From the NCBI GenBank assembly GCA_963565915.1, contig OY751485.1, positions 2,542,001-2,606,000 on the forward strand: a stretch of 64,000 nucleotides of DNA, written 5' to 3'. Made by a program: the position numbers and the translations under genes. Origin of the DNA: Entoloma clypeatum. Taxonomy: Eukaryota > Basidiomycota > Agaricomycetes > Agaricales > Entolomataceae. Positions within the stretch are counted from its first letter, which is position 1. The number at the start of each line of letters is the position of its first letter. Shown here in pieces: positions 1 to 11,520 of the stretch. The notes below the pieces were generated by a model. The model ran no database searches. It was not told the origin of the DNA and saw nothing but the letters and a program-made list of their open reading frames with translations.

Positions 1-1567
1 TCTCCTTATCTCTGGGCGAGAATGCGTGCCTCTTTGTTGACTCTTTCACCAGAAAAGAAACCAAGCCCTCACAAATGCAGGCCAGGATCTCGGACTTCGT
101 CCTGTATGGGACAGCGGCTCTGACCCCGGAGTAACGCTGAATCTGGCGAATACACATTTCTGGGTCCTCGAAGACAAGACACGCTGCGATTGGGAACTCG
201 TACAAACTCAATCATCACACCCCTTAACATCCAAGCAAGTATCTCTTGGCTAACAAGTTTGCTGGAGTTTACTGATGTCACTTTTCATGCCCGCTCAGCG
301 TTACTCGTATTATTGACTACTCGGGATCGTTTTACATTCGTTCAAACATCACTGGCACAACTCACACCTCAAATTATTCCACGGGCCACTTAACGGTCGA
401 CATCAACCCAGACCCCGATATGTTAGATACCGTTCTTCGGGTGGAAGTGACTGCTTCTAGCAAGGAATTGTTGCATCACACGAAAGCTTGCTTTGATAAC
501 TCCGGAACCGATATCGGGTTGTTACTCTCAGTCAGTAAAACACAGAATCTTTTATGTATACTATCATATATTTTACTTATATTTAGGCATCAAGAAGGTT
601 GCAGAACACGGACTTTCTGGCCATAGGCATCCAAGTGCTCTTGCCCAAAAACGGCCTGCGAGAGCGGAGAAACTTCGTCACTTCTCTCCCATGGTTCTCG
701 CACACCTTCGGAGACTTGGCTCCTTATACGACATTCAATAGTGTGATCGTCGAGGGCGCAGGTTTACAGATTACTGCCAAGGCAAGTGTATATCACACCT
801 TATATCTGCAATTTACCACTGAACACAATGCAATCAAGTCTCTGATGGCTTCCAAGATCTATATGAGCAACGCCTATGGTTCTGTCCTTGGTTCCTATCA
901 CGTTACTGATGCCCTAACCCTCGGCAGCATCAAGGGGTAGGGCTTACTCGCCTTGTGCTCGCCATTGGCATTAACAATGAATTGAAATCAGTACTGTTAC
1001 GGCCAACGTCACCTTGGAACGAGACCTGGGGAACTCGAATCCAACATATCTAACCTTGACGACCGGGGATGGGTAGGCAGCGTTGTTGGATCTTTTATTC
1101 GATACGTTGCTGACCCTTCTCATAGATCAATTGACGCATTGGTTACCCTCGTTGATTCTGCACCTCGAAATCTCACGGGTTCCATCTCACCATACACCTT
1201 TATCGCCGAGGTCGAGACCTTCAACGCTCCTCTCAACCTAACAGTGGTTCACGCTCCGTCTACACTTCCAGTCCCTTTCCAACTCAACGTAAAAAATAAC
1301 AACGGTAGAACAAGTGTTGTTCTCGACAAAAACTACCAGGGCAGCTTTTATGCTGGAAGCAAACTGGACCTGGTAAATATTCGGCAAGTTACCGTCCCTT
1401 CGTCCTCAGACCCATCCGGTATGGGGCGTTCCCGTCTTATCGAGTATGAACTGGAGACCCCAACATTTACCCGTGGTTGGGTGGGATGGGGACTGCCGAC
1501 AAATGATATGGTTGAAAGCCAAGTAAAAATCTCATCATCTTTGAGTTTGGTTACGCTTCAACTATGA
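1..1567 (+). CDS. Uncharacterised basidiomycete protein (DUF7330-like), 5' end missing
   Basis: The gene enters from the left edge, so its start and any N-terminal signal or membrane anchor are not in the window. Exons can be followed by short introns (for example near 540-590 and 785-810) through a beta-rich, Thr/Ser/Asn-rich region. The last coding stretch, roughly 1127-1567, carries blocks such as RTSVVLDKNYQGSF and RGWVGWG near the C-terminus. I recall these blocks from a large Agaricomycete family of hypothetical proteins that often have a cytoplasmic tail and one membrane helix. Several N-x-S/T sites (NLTGS, NLTVV) fit an extracytoplasmic domain. No catalytic motif is visible and no function can be given. 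The stop at 1565-1567 lies 159 bp before the ATP sulfurylase start. The family name is from memory. Confidence 0.6.
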
Positions 1568-1726
1568 GGGTGCCAGTGATGGAGCATGTACATGAATTTT
1601 ATATATATACCCTGACTTGTGTAATTACAGTATTAGTGAGCTACGATGGCGTGATTATTCGCCATCTCGAAGAATGCAAGAAAAGAGTGCAAATGAATCA
1701 CAGATCGCATCCCTCTCTTTGTCTAT
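1568..1726 (+). promoter_or_regulatory. ATP sulfurylase promoter with inverted repeat at 1645-1666
   Basis: This 159-bp gap holds GATGGCG (1645-1651) and CGCCATC (1660-1666), a perfect 7-bp inverted repeat with an 8-bp spacer, 61-82 bp before the ATP sulfurylase start. The first arm plus spacer reads ATGGCGTGAT, matching 9 of 10 positions of the ATGRYRYCAT consensus known for Neurospora CYS3, the bZIP activator of sulfur genes. A TATATATA run lies near 1601-1608. The link to sulfur control is inference. Confidence 0.45.
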
Positions 1727-4019
<2,293 letters not shown>

Positions 4020-4069
4020 ACTTGTAGATTGAGTCACGTGCTTATCCAACTTGTTACTTATTACCTCCC
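4020..4069 (+). promoter_or_regulatory. 50-bp gap with TCACGTG before methylcitrate dehydratase
   Basis: The whole space between the ATP sulfurylase stop and the next ATG is 50 bp. It contains TCACGTGC, with the CACGTG E-box at 4035-4040. TCACGTG is the binding site of Cbf1-type bHLH factors in yeasts. The downstream gene's promoter must overlap the 3' end of the upstream gene. Binding is inference. Confidence 0.35.
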
Positions 4070-6045
4070 ATGTTGAGAAAAGTATCAGCGCCAGCTGCTC
4101 GTTTCCTCCAAAACGGAGCTCTCCGAACTCTTATCAATCCATCCTTCTCTCTACCAGCATCTTCGTCCCGACCTTCTAGCCAGCCTAACTTTTCCATCCA
4201 ACATCGCCCCATGTCTGTACACGCTGCCGGGGAGTCCACTCTACGCCCGGAACCTGACAAGGTTCTCCAGGACATTGCCGACTACGTCCACAGCTATAAT
4301 GTAGAGTCCGACATCGCTTTCGAGACCGCCAGGCTCTGCCTCATCGACACTGTTGGATGTGGGCTCGAGGCTTTGAGATTCCCGGAGTGCACCAAGCTTT
4401 TGGGCCCTGTAGTGGAAGGAACAATCGTTCCAAACGGTTTGACAATGATTTCTTTCCCCACACAGGAACAGACTCAAATGTTACATAGGCACTCGCGTTC
4501 CGGGAACCAATTACCAGCTCGATCCTATCCGAGGAGCGTTTAACATTGGAGCTACGATTCGATGGCTTGACTTCAACGATTGCTTCTTGGCAGCGGAATG
4601 TAAGATCCGCACCTCCTTTTCCCTCATCTATCCTGACAATCGATCAGGGGGCCATCCCTCTGACAACCTTGGTGCCATCCTTGCTGTCGCTGACCATCTC
4701 TCGCGTCAAGGGCACCCTTTCACCGTTCGTGACATTCTCGAATCCATGATCAAGGCCCATGAGATCCAGGGCTCCCTTGCCCTCCTCAACTCTTTCAACA
4801 GAGTCGGCTTGGATCATGTCGTCCTAGTAAAAGTTGCGTCGACCGCAGTCGTATCCAAATTGCTGGGCCTGACCCGTGACCAAACCGTGGATGCCGTGTC
4901 CCAAGCATGGGTGGATGGCCAATCCCTGCGCACTTACCGCCATGCACCCAACACTGGCCCACGTAAGTCTTGGGCTGCCGGTGATGCAAACTCTCGAGCT
5001 GTAAATCTTGCACTATTGGTCAAGAAGGGAGAGAAAGGCCTACCGTCCGTCTTGACCGCAAAGACCTGGGGCTTCTATGATGTCTTATTCAAAGTAAGTC
5101 GGATCCCTATTCTGTCCAACTCAGACGCACTCGGAGCGATCAACTTCTCTTCCTTTCTGTTAGGGAAAGCCCTTTGAGTTCCAAATGCCATATGGATCAT
5201 ACATCATGGAAAACGTCCTTTTCAAAATATCTTACCCGGCTGAATTCCATGCACAAACTGCTGTAGAGGCTGCTCATACAATCCATGGCAAACTCAAGGA
5301 GCTTGGAAAAACCTCCGATGATATCAAGACTGTAAGAATCCGTACCCAAGAAGCTGCCAAGAGGATCATCGATAAGCAAGGTCCTCTTGACAACTTTGCT
5401 GATCGAGAGTAAGTTTTCTTTCCCCGGGTCAAATTCTGCGTCCCAAGTGATCCAAACAGTCATGCGATCAACTACATGGTTGCTTATCCTCTAATTTTCG
5501 GCGAGCTCACCTCGGAGAGCTAGTGAGTGATTTTCGACTATCATGTTCCTCCCCTCACATCTGTTGGGATAGTACCGATGCCGCAGCTGCTGACCCTCGC
5601 CTCGACGCTCTCCGCGCCAAAATATTTTGCGTTGAAGACCAACGCTTCAGTGTCGACTACCACGATCCGGCCAAGCGTTCGATCGGCAACGCTCTCCTCG
5701 TCGAGTTGAACGACGGTACCGTTCTTGACGAAGTCGAGGTCGAATATCCCGTCGGACACAAACGAAGGAGGGCTGAAGGAACTCCTCTATTGATCAACAA
5801 GTTCAAGCGGTATGTACATTCAGAAAAGATTTAGGGACCATTGGCTTTACTCACCTGTGATTGCATCTTAGCCATATCTCTCATCACTTTGACGCGTCGC
5901 ACCAAAAGAAGTATGTGTGGGCCTTCCTCCATCCAGACACCCGAATGACAATATACTCCTTAGGATCCTTGATATCGTTTCGGATGCATCTGCCCTCTCA
6001 AAGCTTCCTGTTCACAACTTCACTGACCTGTTTGTGAAGTCATGA
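4070..6045 (+). CDS. prpD: 2-methylcitrate dehydratase (MmgE/PrpD family), mitochondrial
   Basis: MmgE/PrpD enzymes dehydrate 2-methylcitrate in the methylcitrate cycle that removes propionyl-CoA. The first 50 or so residues ([14 protein letters not shown] onward) are rich in Arg/Ser and lack acidic residues, as expected for a mitochondrial presequence. The body has family landmarks: [56 protein letters not shown] and DVLFKGKPFEF. The C-terminal half continues through [25 protein letters not shown] and PVGHKRRR to a final [11 protein letters not shown]. Multiple ~50-nt introns interrupt it, one of them near 5821-5871. The domain-end landmarks suggest a complete gene. The family also includes cis-aconitate decarboxylase; the strong match to fungal PrpD and the presequence favour methylcitrate dehydratase. 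Confidence 0.92.
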
Positions 6046-6142
6046 TATACCCACTAAACATATGCAGCATAGACCGATAATTTCATGGATTAATCGGACA
6101 GAATTTTACGAAATCAAACATCCTGAGCTCTGATCGCAAAAT

Positions 6143-8325
6143 TTAGTTCCTTTTTCCCATTTGCCACTGTCTCCTTGACATTGACTTTTCATGTGCTGCT
6201 GTGTGCACCGAGCCGGATATTTTGCTCGCCAGTTCCTTGCCTCGTATACCTTGCTCTGACCTCGCTTGGAGAGGTTGCGTTGTGTCGTGAAAATGTCGAC
6301 GAGGAGTGGAAATTTGATAGGACTTTATTTCAGAAGGGCGAAAATAGTCGATGCTGTCTTGGCGAGCACACAGGAGATGCATCTGGTCCCCAAGGGCCTG
6401 AGTCGAATTGTTCAGGGCATGCTGAACTTGTGACAGAGCTCGACTGGCGTTCTCTTCAACGACTGTGGAAAGTCGACGTTGGATGAGACGCGCCAAAGGA
6501 ATGGAAGAGGATTGCTGAACCAAGGGCTGTCGTGTCCTTGACGTGGATGATACTGACATTCGGTCCTCGGCAAAGTTGGCGTGACATTGCTGCGACGAGT
6601 GAGAGGAGCCGATCGGACGGGACGGTTGTTGGAGGCAACTTGCAGGAGTAAACATAGGCGATGGTGGAAGTTTCAACGACATTACATCAGCTATCCCAAG
6701 CCCAGTTGGTTGGCATTGATTCATTGTATGATTCCTTTCTGACTTTACGCCGAGATAGAAATCCGGAGCTCGTAGTGTTTGTTCCCCGAGGAATCCTTGT
6801 TCGTAACGTAGAGCGGGCCCTCTGAAGCTGTCGCTCTGGAATGTCGGAGTCCATTGAGGCGATGAAGAGCTCGGGGGAGTAGGAAGCATGTGTTGCTGAT
6901 CGCAGCGTTGTGCTGGAATAAGAATATTGGTTTCTGCCTTTGAATGTCCAGTGAGGATTGGAGGATACGAAAATTGAGACGCTTGAGGTGTCGCAGCAGG
7001 AAATTCTGAAGTCAAGCCAAATCCAGAGTTCAAAAAGCCGTTCTCCTGTGAATGTAAGCTATCACAGGAACAATATTCACAAAGGTCAGAGAGTCCATAA
7101 TCATAGTTCCCAACATCCAGCCACGACGGTGTTCCTTCCTTGCAAACATTGAGAGATAGGTATCCATGAGGGTATTGGAGATGTGACTTGTATGGTTTCT
7201 TTGGAATTGTATTGTGCATAGGGTTTTTCGCGCCGATGTTGGGGAGGGTATGGGGTAGAAAACATGGCAGGGGAGGAAGGCCAGGCTGGGTTTTGGACAC
7301 CTGTTGGGGAATAGCCTTCGACAACAAAGTGCCAGATATATTTCTCGCCGAGCCATTGCGGTTGTCTTCATGATCGAGTCCCCAAATCATGCGAGGTAGA
7401 TCAGCATCTTCTATTATCGTACCTTCTGCGCCTCTATGAAGCTGCATAAATTTTATTATGTCATCCCATCAGGCGAGACACTCACGAGGGGCATCTGGCA
7501 TATGGTAAAGATGAAGGACCATGAAGAGCGGGTATAGGCTTTGGCGGAGAGTTTGCCCAAGTAATCCATCCTTTAAAAAGTCGAGGCTATTTCTTGAGTA
7601 ACAAGGAATACATATACAGATTAGAGTGGAGTACCTCCATCTTCATCATCTTCGTCATCTTCATTATCATCGAATTCATTTTGTGTGGGTGGAGGGTGTC
7701 TCTGGCGAAGAAAGGATCGAGGGACGTGAGTGTCATGGCCGATGATTAGGATGGATTCTGGAGACGATGGAGATGAAGATGTGGGTGTGGCCGCAGATGC
7801 GAAATTGCGATCTCGTTGGAAGGAATCGTTTCCGGAAGAGTGAGTCCATGTGTCCAACAGGGCTTCTGTACATGAATTCTTGCCCAGAGCGTTCTCCATA
7901 TTCGGATGATTATCAGGAAGATCTGAAAGCGAAACGACCCGAGTCAAAAGTCCAGCAGGGCGGACCGTCAGACTGACATCGTCTGAGACGTCCTTGGACG
8001 TCTCAGGCAGGGAGACGATGCGTTTTCCGGAATTTTCATGCCGGAATTTTCGATGGTGGAGTACTTGTGGCCGTTTATATGCGTGACGACTGGCATTGGG
8101 CGGCCGTCTGCAGACGAGAACTGAGCCACCAAGGCCTGTATATGCATTGTCGGAATTTTCCAGAACATCGACCAAGGCAGGAGCGCAAATAGGATGTCTA
8201 AAATTGTTGCCGATGGGATTTAGAGCTAGACCGGGCGTTGCCTGGCGTTGTGTCGTGAACGAGTTCTCGGGCACGGTTTGAATAGATTTGTCGACGTAAC
8301 CATTGCTAGGCAGAGTAGTTGCCAT
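6143..8325 (-). CDS. Uncharacterised basidiomycete protein with conserved ALHGP / PYARCPSGAEGT block
   Basis: I do not recognise a characterised family. The start at 8325 gives MATTLPSNGYVDK; an in-frame ATG at 8355 is an alternative. The N-terminal half is basic and Ser/Pro-rich and ends in an acidic run of Asp/Glu at about 7626-7680. A ~63-nt intron (about 7571-7633) and another near 7436-7486 join a short Trp/Pro/Cys block: WITWANSPPKPIPALHGP, then SSLPYARCPS, then GAEGTIIEDADLPRMIWGL. This block is nearly invariant among Agaricomycete hypothetical proteins I recall. The remaining ~410 residues are low-complexity (Ser/Gln/Pro/His) and look disordered. It is convergent with the methylcitrate dehydratase gene (97 bp between stops). 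A regulatory or nuclear role is possible but nothing in the sequence proves it. Confidence 0.75.
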
Positions 8326-8405
8326 TGAGGAAGGGCTGCGTTGGTGTACGCGCACTTGTCGTTTTTATAGTGGCGCGGAGTCTGAAATATCCATCGACAT
8401 ATACA

Positions 8406-9705
8406 TTACACCTTCTTGAAGAAACTCGACAGTTTTGCCATACCAGTTACATTCGTCTTCTTCAGCTTTTCAACCCCTTGTGATTCTTTGACGTTCTTCC
8501 TCTTTTTCTCCTCGCCAGCAGTCCCCTTCCCGGTGACCTTCACTTTCTTTGCCATGACCGTTGACGACATAGTCGCATCTTCTAAGCCCTTCAGGTACAT
8601 ATCAAGCCCCGTACAGCTGTGATCCGAATATGAGGAATCTAGCGAGGTGCGATGGGAGCATAGAGATTACTCATATGTAGCTGCCAATGACAGCCGAAGG
8701 TCTGGAGAAAGATATTGCGCCACAAGATCACATGCAGTCCGCGTGTAAGCAACTAGCTTTTTGTTATCAACATGACTCCTTCATACCCTAATGAGAATGA
8801 CCTTTGAGAAGGTTTTCTTTGCCATCTTCCATGAGTCCGTCCTTGGCCAAGCGGCGTATGGCGGTACGAGAGGTTTCCAGCACCTCAGGAGCAGCAAGAC
8901 GAGAGACTTTAGCATGAATGTATTCCTTTACCTTCGACGGAGACAATCTGTAAACCACTATCTCGGGCGTGACCTCTAAGATTGAAAGATGAGCTTCCGT
9001 CGCCTGAGTTATTCCAAGAAAATTACCCTTCGTTTCACATATACGTTCAAGGGCATCCCTGACACATTCCAGGGAACTGAAATATCGAACGTCGGCATTG
9101 AATCCATCCCCCAAGCCAGCTTGGCTATCTTGAAGCTTCATGGCGGCTTCTTCAAATATGTCGTCTGCTGGGCGATAGGTGCCAGATGAGCCGTCAGTCT
9201 GATTTCAAGCCGTTAAAACAGTCTCGTAGGGCACTAATGAGTCCGTCGTACAGGGTGCACAACCTGAAGAATTGGTATTAGGATGAACACAGGGTCGATG
9301 GGTGTCATAACAAGGAGCTTCCCATCTAGACGGAGTGAAGTTAACGGTGTCATTTGTTCAGTAGATTTCTACTCACCAGATATGACTTCTCCATCAAGAA
9401 ACCATGACCGAGATTCTGGGGGAGCAATAGCCTGTACCTCCAGGAGTCGCGCCGAAGAAGGCAGGAACAAAGATGGAATGCCTAGAATGGGCATTAAACT
9501 ACTAGCAAATACAATTGAAAGTAAACTCGCCTGTGCGAGGATGGGGCAACCGTATGAAAGATGGGCCACTTGACGCGTCATGCCTTGGCGTTTCCTGTAA
9601 ACCGAGTTGTACAGCGTCAATTATGTCTGTGAATGGCGTCAAAGAGTGTCCATCTGAGAGTGTCCGTGAGGTACCAAGGGGAAGAACGCTGAAATACGTT
9701 GTCAT
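8406..9705 (-). CDS. RNH202: Ribonuclease H2 subunit B
   Basis: This is the non-catalytic B subunit of RNase H2, the nuclear complex that removes ribonucleotides from DNA. It starts MTTYFSVLPLGTSR. The N-terminal triple-barrel region shows FIRLPHPRTG, RSWFLDGEVISG and VMTPIDPVFILIPIL, matching the family pattern of a SWF...G block followed by ATPMDPLFLLLP. The helical C-terminal part includes VYRLSPSKVKEYIHAKVSRL. The protein ends in a Lys-rich stretch and MAKLSSFFKKV. This fits a C-terminal PCNA-interacting motif (M-x-x-L-x-x-F-F, as in human RNASEH2B). It shares a 70-bp divergent promoter with the SNAPC3-like gene. Several introns, among them one near 8600-8780, are needed to join the pieces. 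Confidence 0.9.
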
Positions 9706-9775
9706 TGTAGAGAAGGATGACTAGTTGTGGATTGTTTGTCAACCCAGCTGCTTGACCACGACGTCGGACGAGGTG
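9706..9775. promoter_or_regulatory. 70-bp divergent promoter with CGACGTCG palindrome
   Basis: The starts of RNase H2B (minus, 9705) and the SNAPC3-like gene (plus, 9776) are 70 bp apart. The gap contains the 8-bp palindrome CGACGTCG (9759-9766), whose core GACGTC resembles a CRE/bZIP half-site pair. No TATA-like run is obvious. Shared regulation is inference. Confidence 0.4.
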
Positions 9776-11190
9776 ATGTCTGCGCATGCCATGGAATCCC
9801 TCTTTGGTCCACCATCGGATCTGATCAATGTTTTTACATTCATAAAAGCTGCTGTGGACGCCAACGCCACATTAGAATCACCCTCCAGTAGCCAAGAATC
9901 GAACGAACCTCCCCACAACGCCACCCCAGACCAATACAGGTAAGAAGAACTGCTCTATGCCACCAATCCCGTGGAGAACGAAACTGCTCAGCGTTGCGGA
10001 TTTGCGGAAGTCCCTGTCCGATACATGGAACAACCCCAGTCTATCTGCACACCTTTCTAAACTTCACGAGCATACCGTGGCTTCACTTTTTGCGGCCAAA
10101 AATTCTGCTAGGCCGAAACGCAAAGCGCAACCTCCAGATCCAGAAAGCTCAGAAACGGAGGCCGCAATATTGCAGAATAATCTTGACAACATCAAACTCC
10201 ATAGTTGGAAGTATGTACTGCACGGATCATTGAACCCCGCCTGACTGGGAAATAGTTTAAAACCAGCTTCTACCTTGTTCATGCGGTCATCTCGAAATTC
10301 GGACCAGAATGTCCTGGCACAAGTGGTATGAATCAGACCTGCTATTACAGGCCTTTTTTCGATTTTCATCTGGTAAAGAAACTACGCTCGAATGCTTGCT
10401 CCACGTTATCATCTGAGCCCCAGGCCATCATTACTCTCACCGTGTTCAACAGACTTCCATGGGGTCCTGGCTATGTAGCCCGCACATCTCAACACATGTT
10501 ACTGTCCTCACAGACTCTGGGGGACTTATTTGAGGTCATCCCTTGCACTTCAAACGAGCTCATAAGCCCCAACGATGCGACAACTGACAGCATACATGCG
10601 AATGGTGGGTGTGTCATTCATATCGAAGGAGTTGTATATGGCGATGGTTTGTCCCCAGGGGGTTATGCAAGGTCCTTCCATCGTTACATTCCCCCTTATC
10701 ATCCTGTATGCTTACATGTCTCCGAATAGTAAACTCATGAAGCACCTCCAGAGCATTTCAAAAGACAATGCTCCAGTCCCAGAAGCTGATACATCAGTTT
10801 ATAACACGCCCTTCTCTGCGTTGTGTGTGCGAATCAATCAGCCCTATTGGTTGTTGCATCAAGGAAATTGCGAACATTTCATTGTCATTGACCAGATCAG
10901 GTAACAATTTATACAGCTTGCCTGGCATTCGATTTAAGCTTTGGTCCCCAAGGCTTCAGCATGGATCTGACGCCCCATCCGGCTATCCTCTCACAATCCA
11001 AATAACGCCCCCTCTCCTGGACTTGTGCCGTGCTTGTGGCAAAGTACCTGCTGTACTGTCGATTGTCAGGGATGTCAGACTGGGTGAAAGCCCATGTCTG
11101 ATGTGTACACCTTGTTGGAACACTATGGGTGCTGTTCTTGATACTAGTGTCGTCGAAGTACCCTTGCCAGAATATGACTTCGGACGGTAG
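9776..11190 (+). CDS. snRNA-activating protein complex subunit 3 (SNAPC3) homologue
   Basis: SNAPC3 is the DNA-contacting subunit of SNAPc, which binds the proximal sequence element of snRNA promoters. The recognisable C-terminal domain begins with QTLGDLFEVIPCTSNEL and GGCVIHIEGVVYGD. It continues with the signature YWLLHQGNCEHFIVIDQIR (animal form: QGDCEH...I.DIR). It ends with a zinc-binding arrangement, LCRACGKVP then CLMCTPCW, and VEVPLPEYDFGR. Introns of ~25-60 nt occur at about 9942, 10212 and 10671. The junctions around 10212-10390 are uncertain because more than one splice choice keeps a reading frame. The start at 9776 (MSAHAMESLFGPP) is the first ATG in that exon's frame after the divergent gap. 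The protein is shorter than human SNAPC3 N-terminal to the domain. Confidence 0.82.
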
Positions 11191-11520
11191 ATACTTTGTA
11201 ACATCACCTCGCGATGTCCGCTGTTATGTACCTTAGTAAGTACAGTTATTTGGTCAACTTGTGAAAAATATATATTTTTTGCGAACACTCAGATATGTTT
11301 CCATTTGCAGGTGAGATATCTTTTTCAACATGATGAACGTTCGCGAAGTCTGTCGCATCATCTTTGGCACTAGCTAAAGTTTTGAAATCCTGTACTGTGT
11401 AATAGACAGGTGTATTGTAAACCTGATTTGCTTTTGCTCTCCCATATTACTTTGGTGATAACCAAACATGCACCAAATTCGTCTGACATCACCTTGTTGA
11501 GACCCGATCGAAAGTTTTCA
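11191..11520 (+). other. Intergenic 330 bp upstream of COG7
   Basis: No gene is supported here. There is an AT-rich run (AAAAATATATATTTTTT, about 11264-11280). An in-frame ATG at 11410 would extend COG7 by 37 residues, but the extension (MYCKPDLLLLSH...) is unlike the family N-terminus, so I leave it out. Confidence 0.5.

Noticed and set aside
4070..6045. cis-Aconitate decarboxylase as identity of the PrpD-family gene
   Set aside because: Overall landmarks and the mitochondrial presequence fit fungal 2-methylcitrate dehydratase better, though both share the fold.
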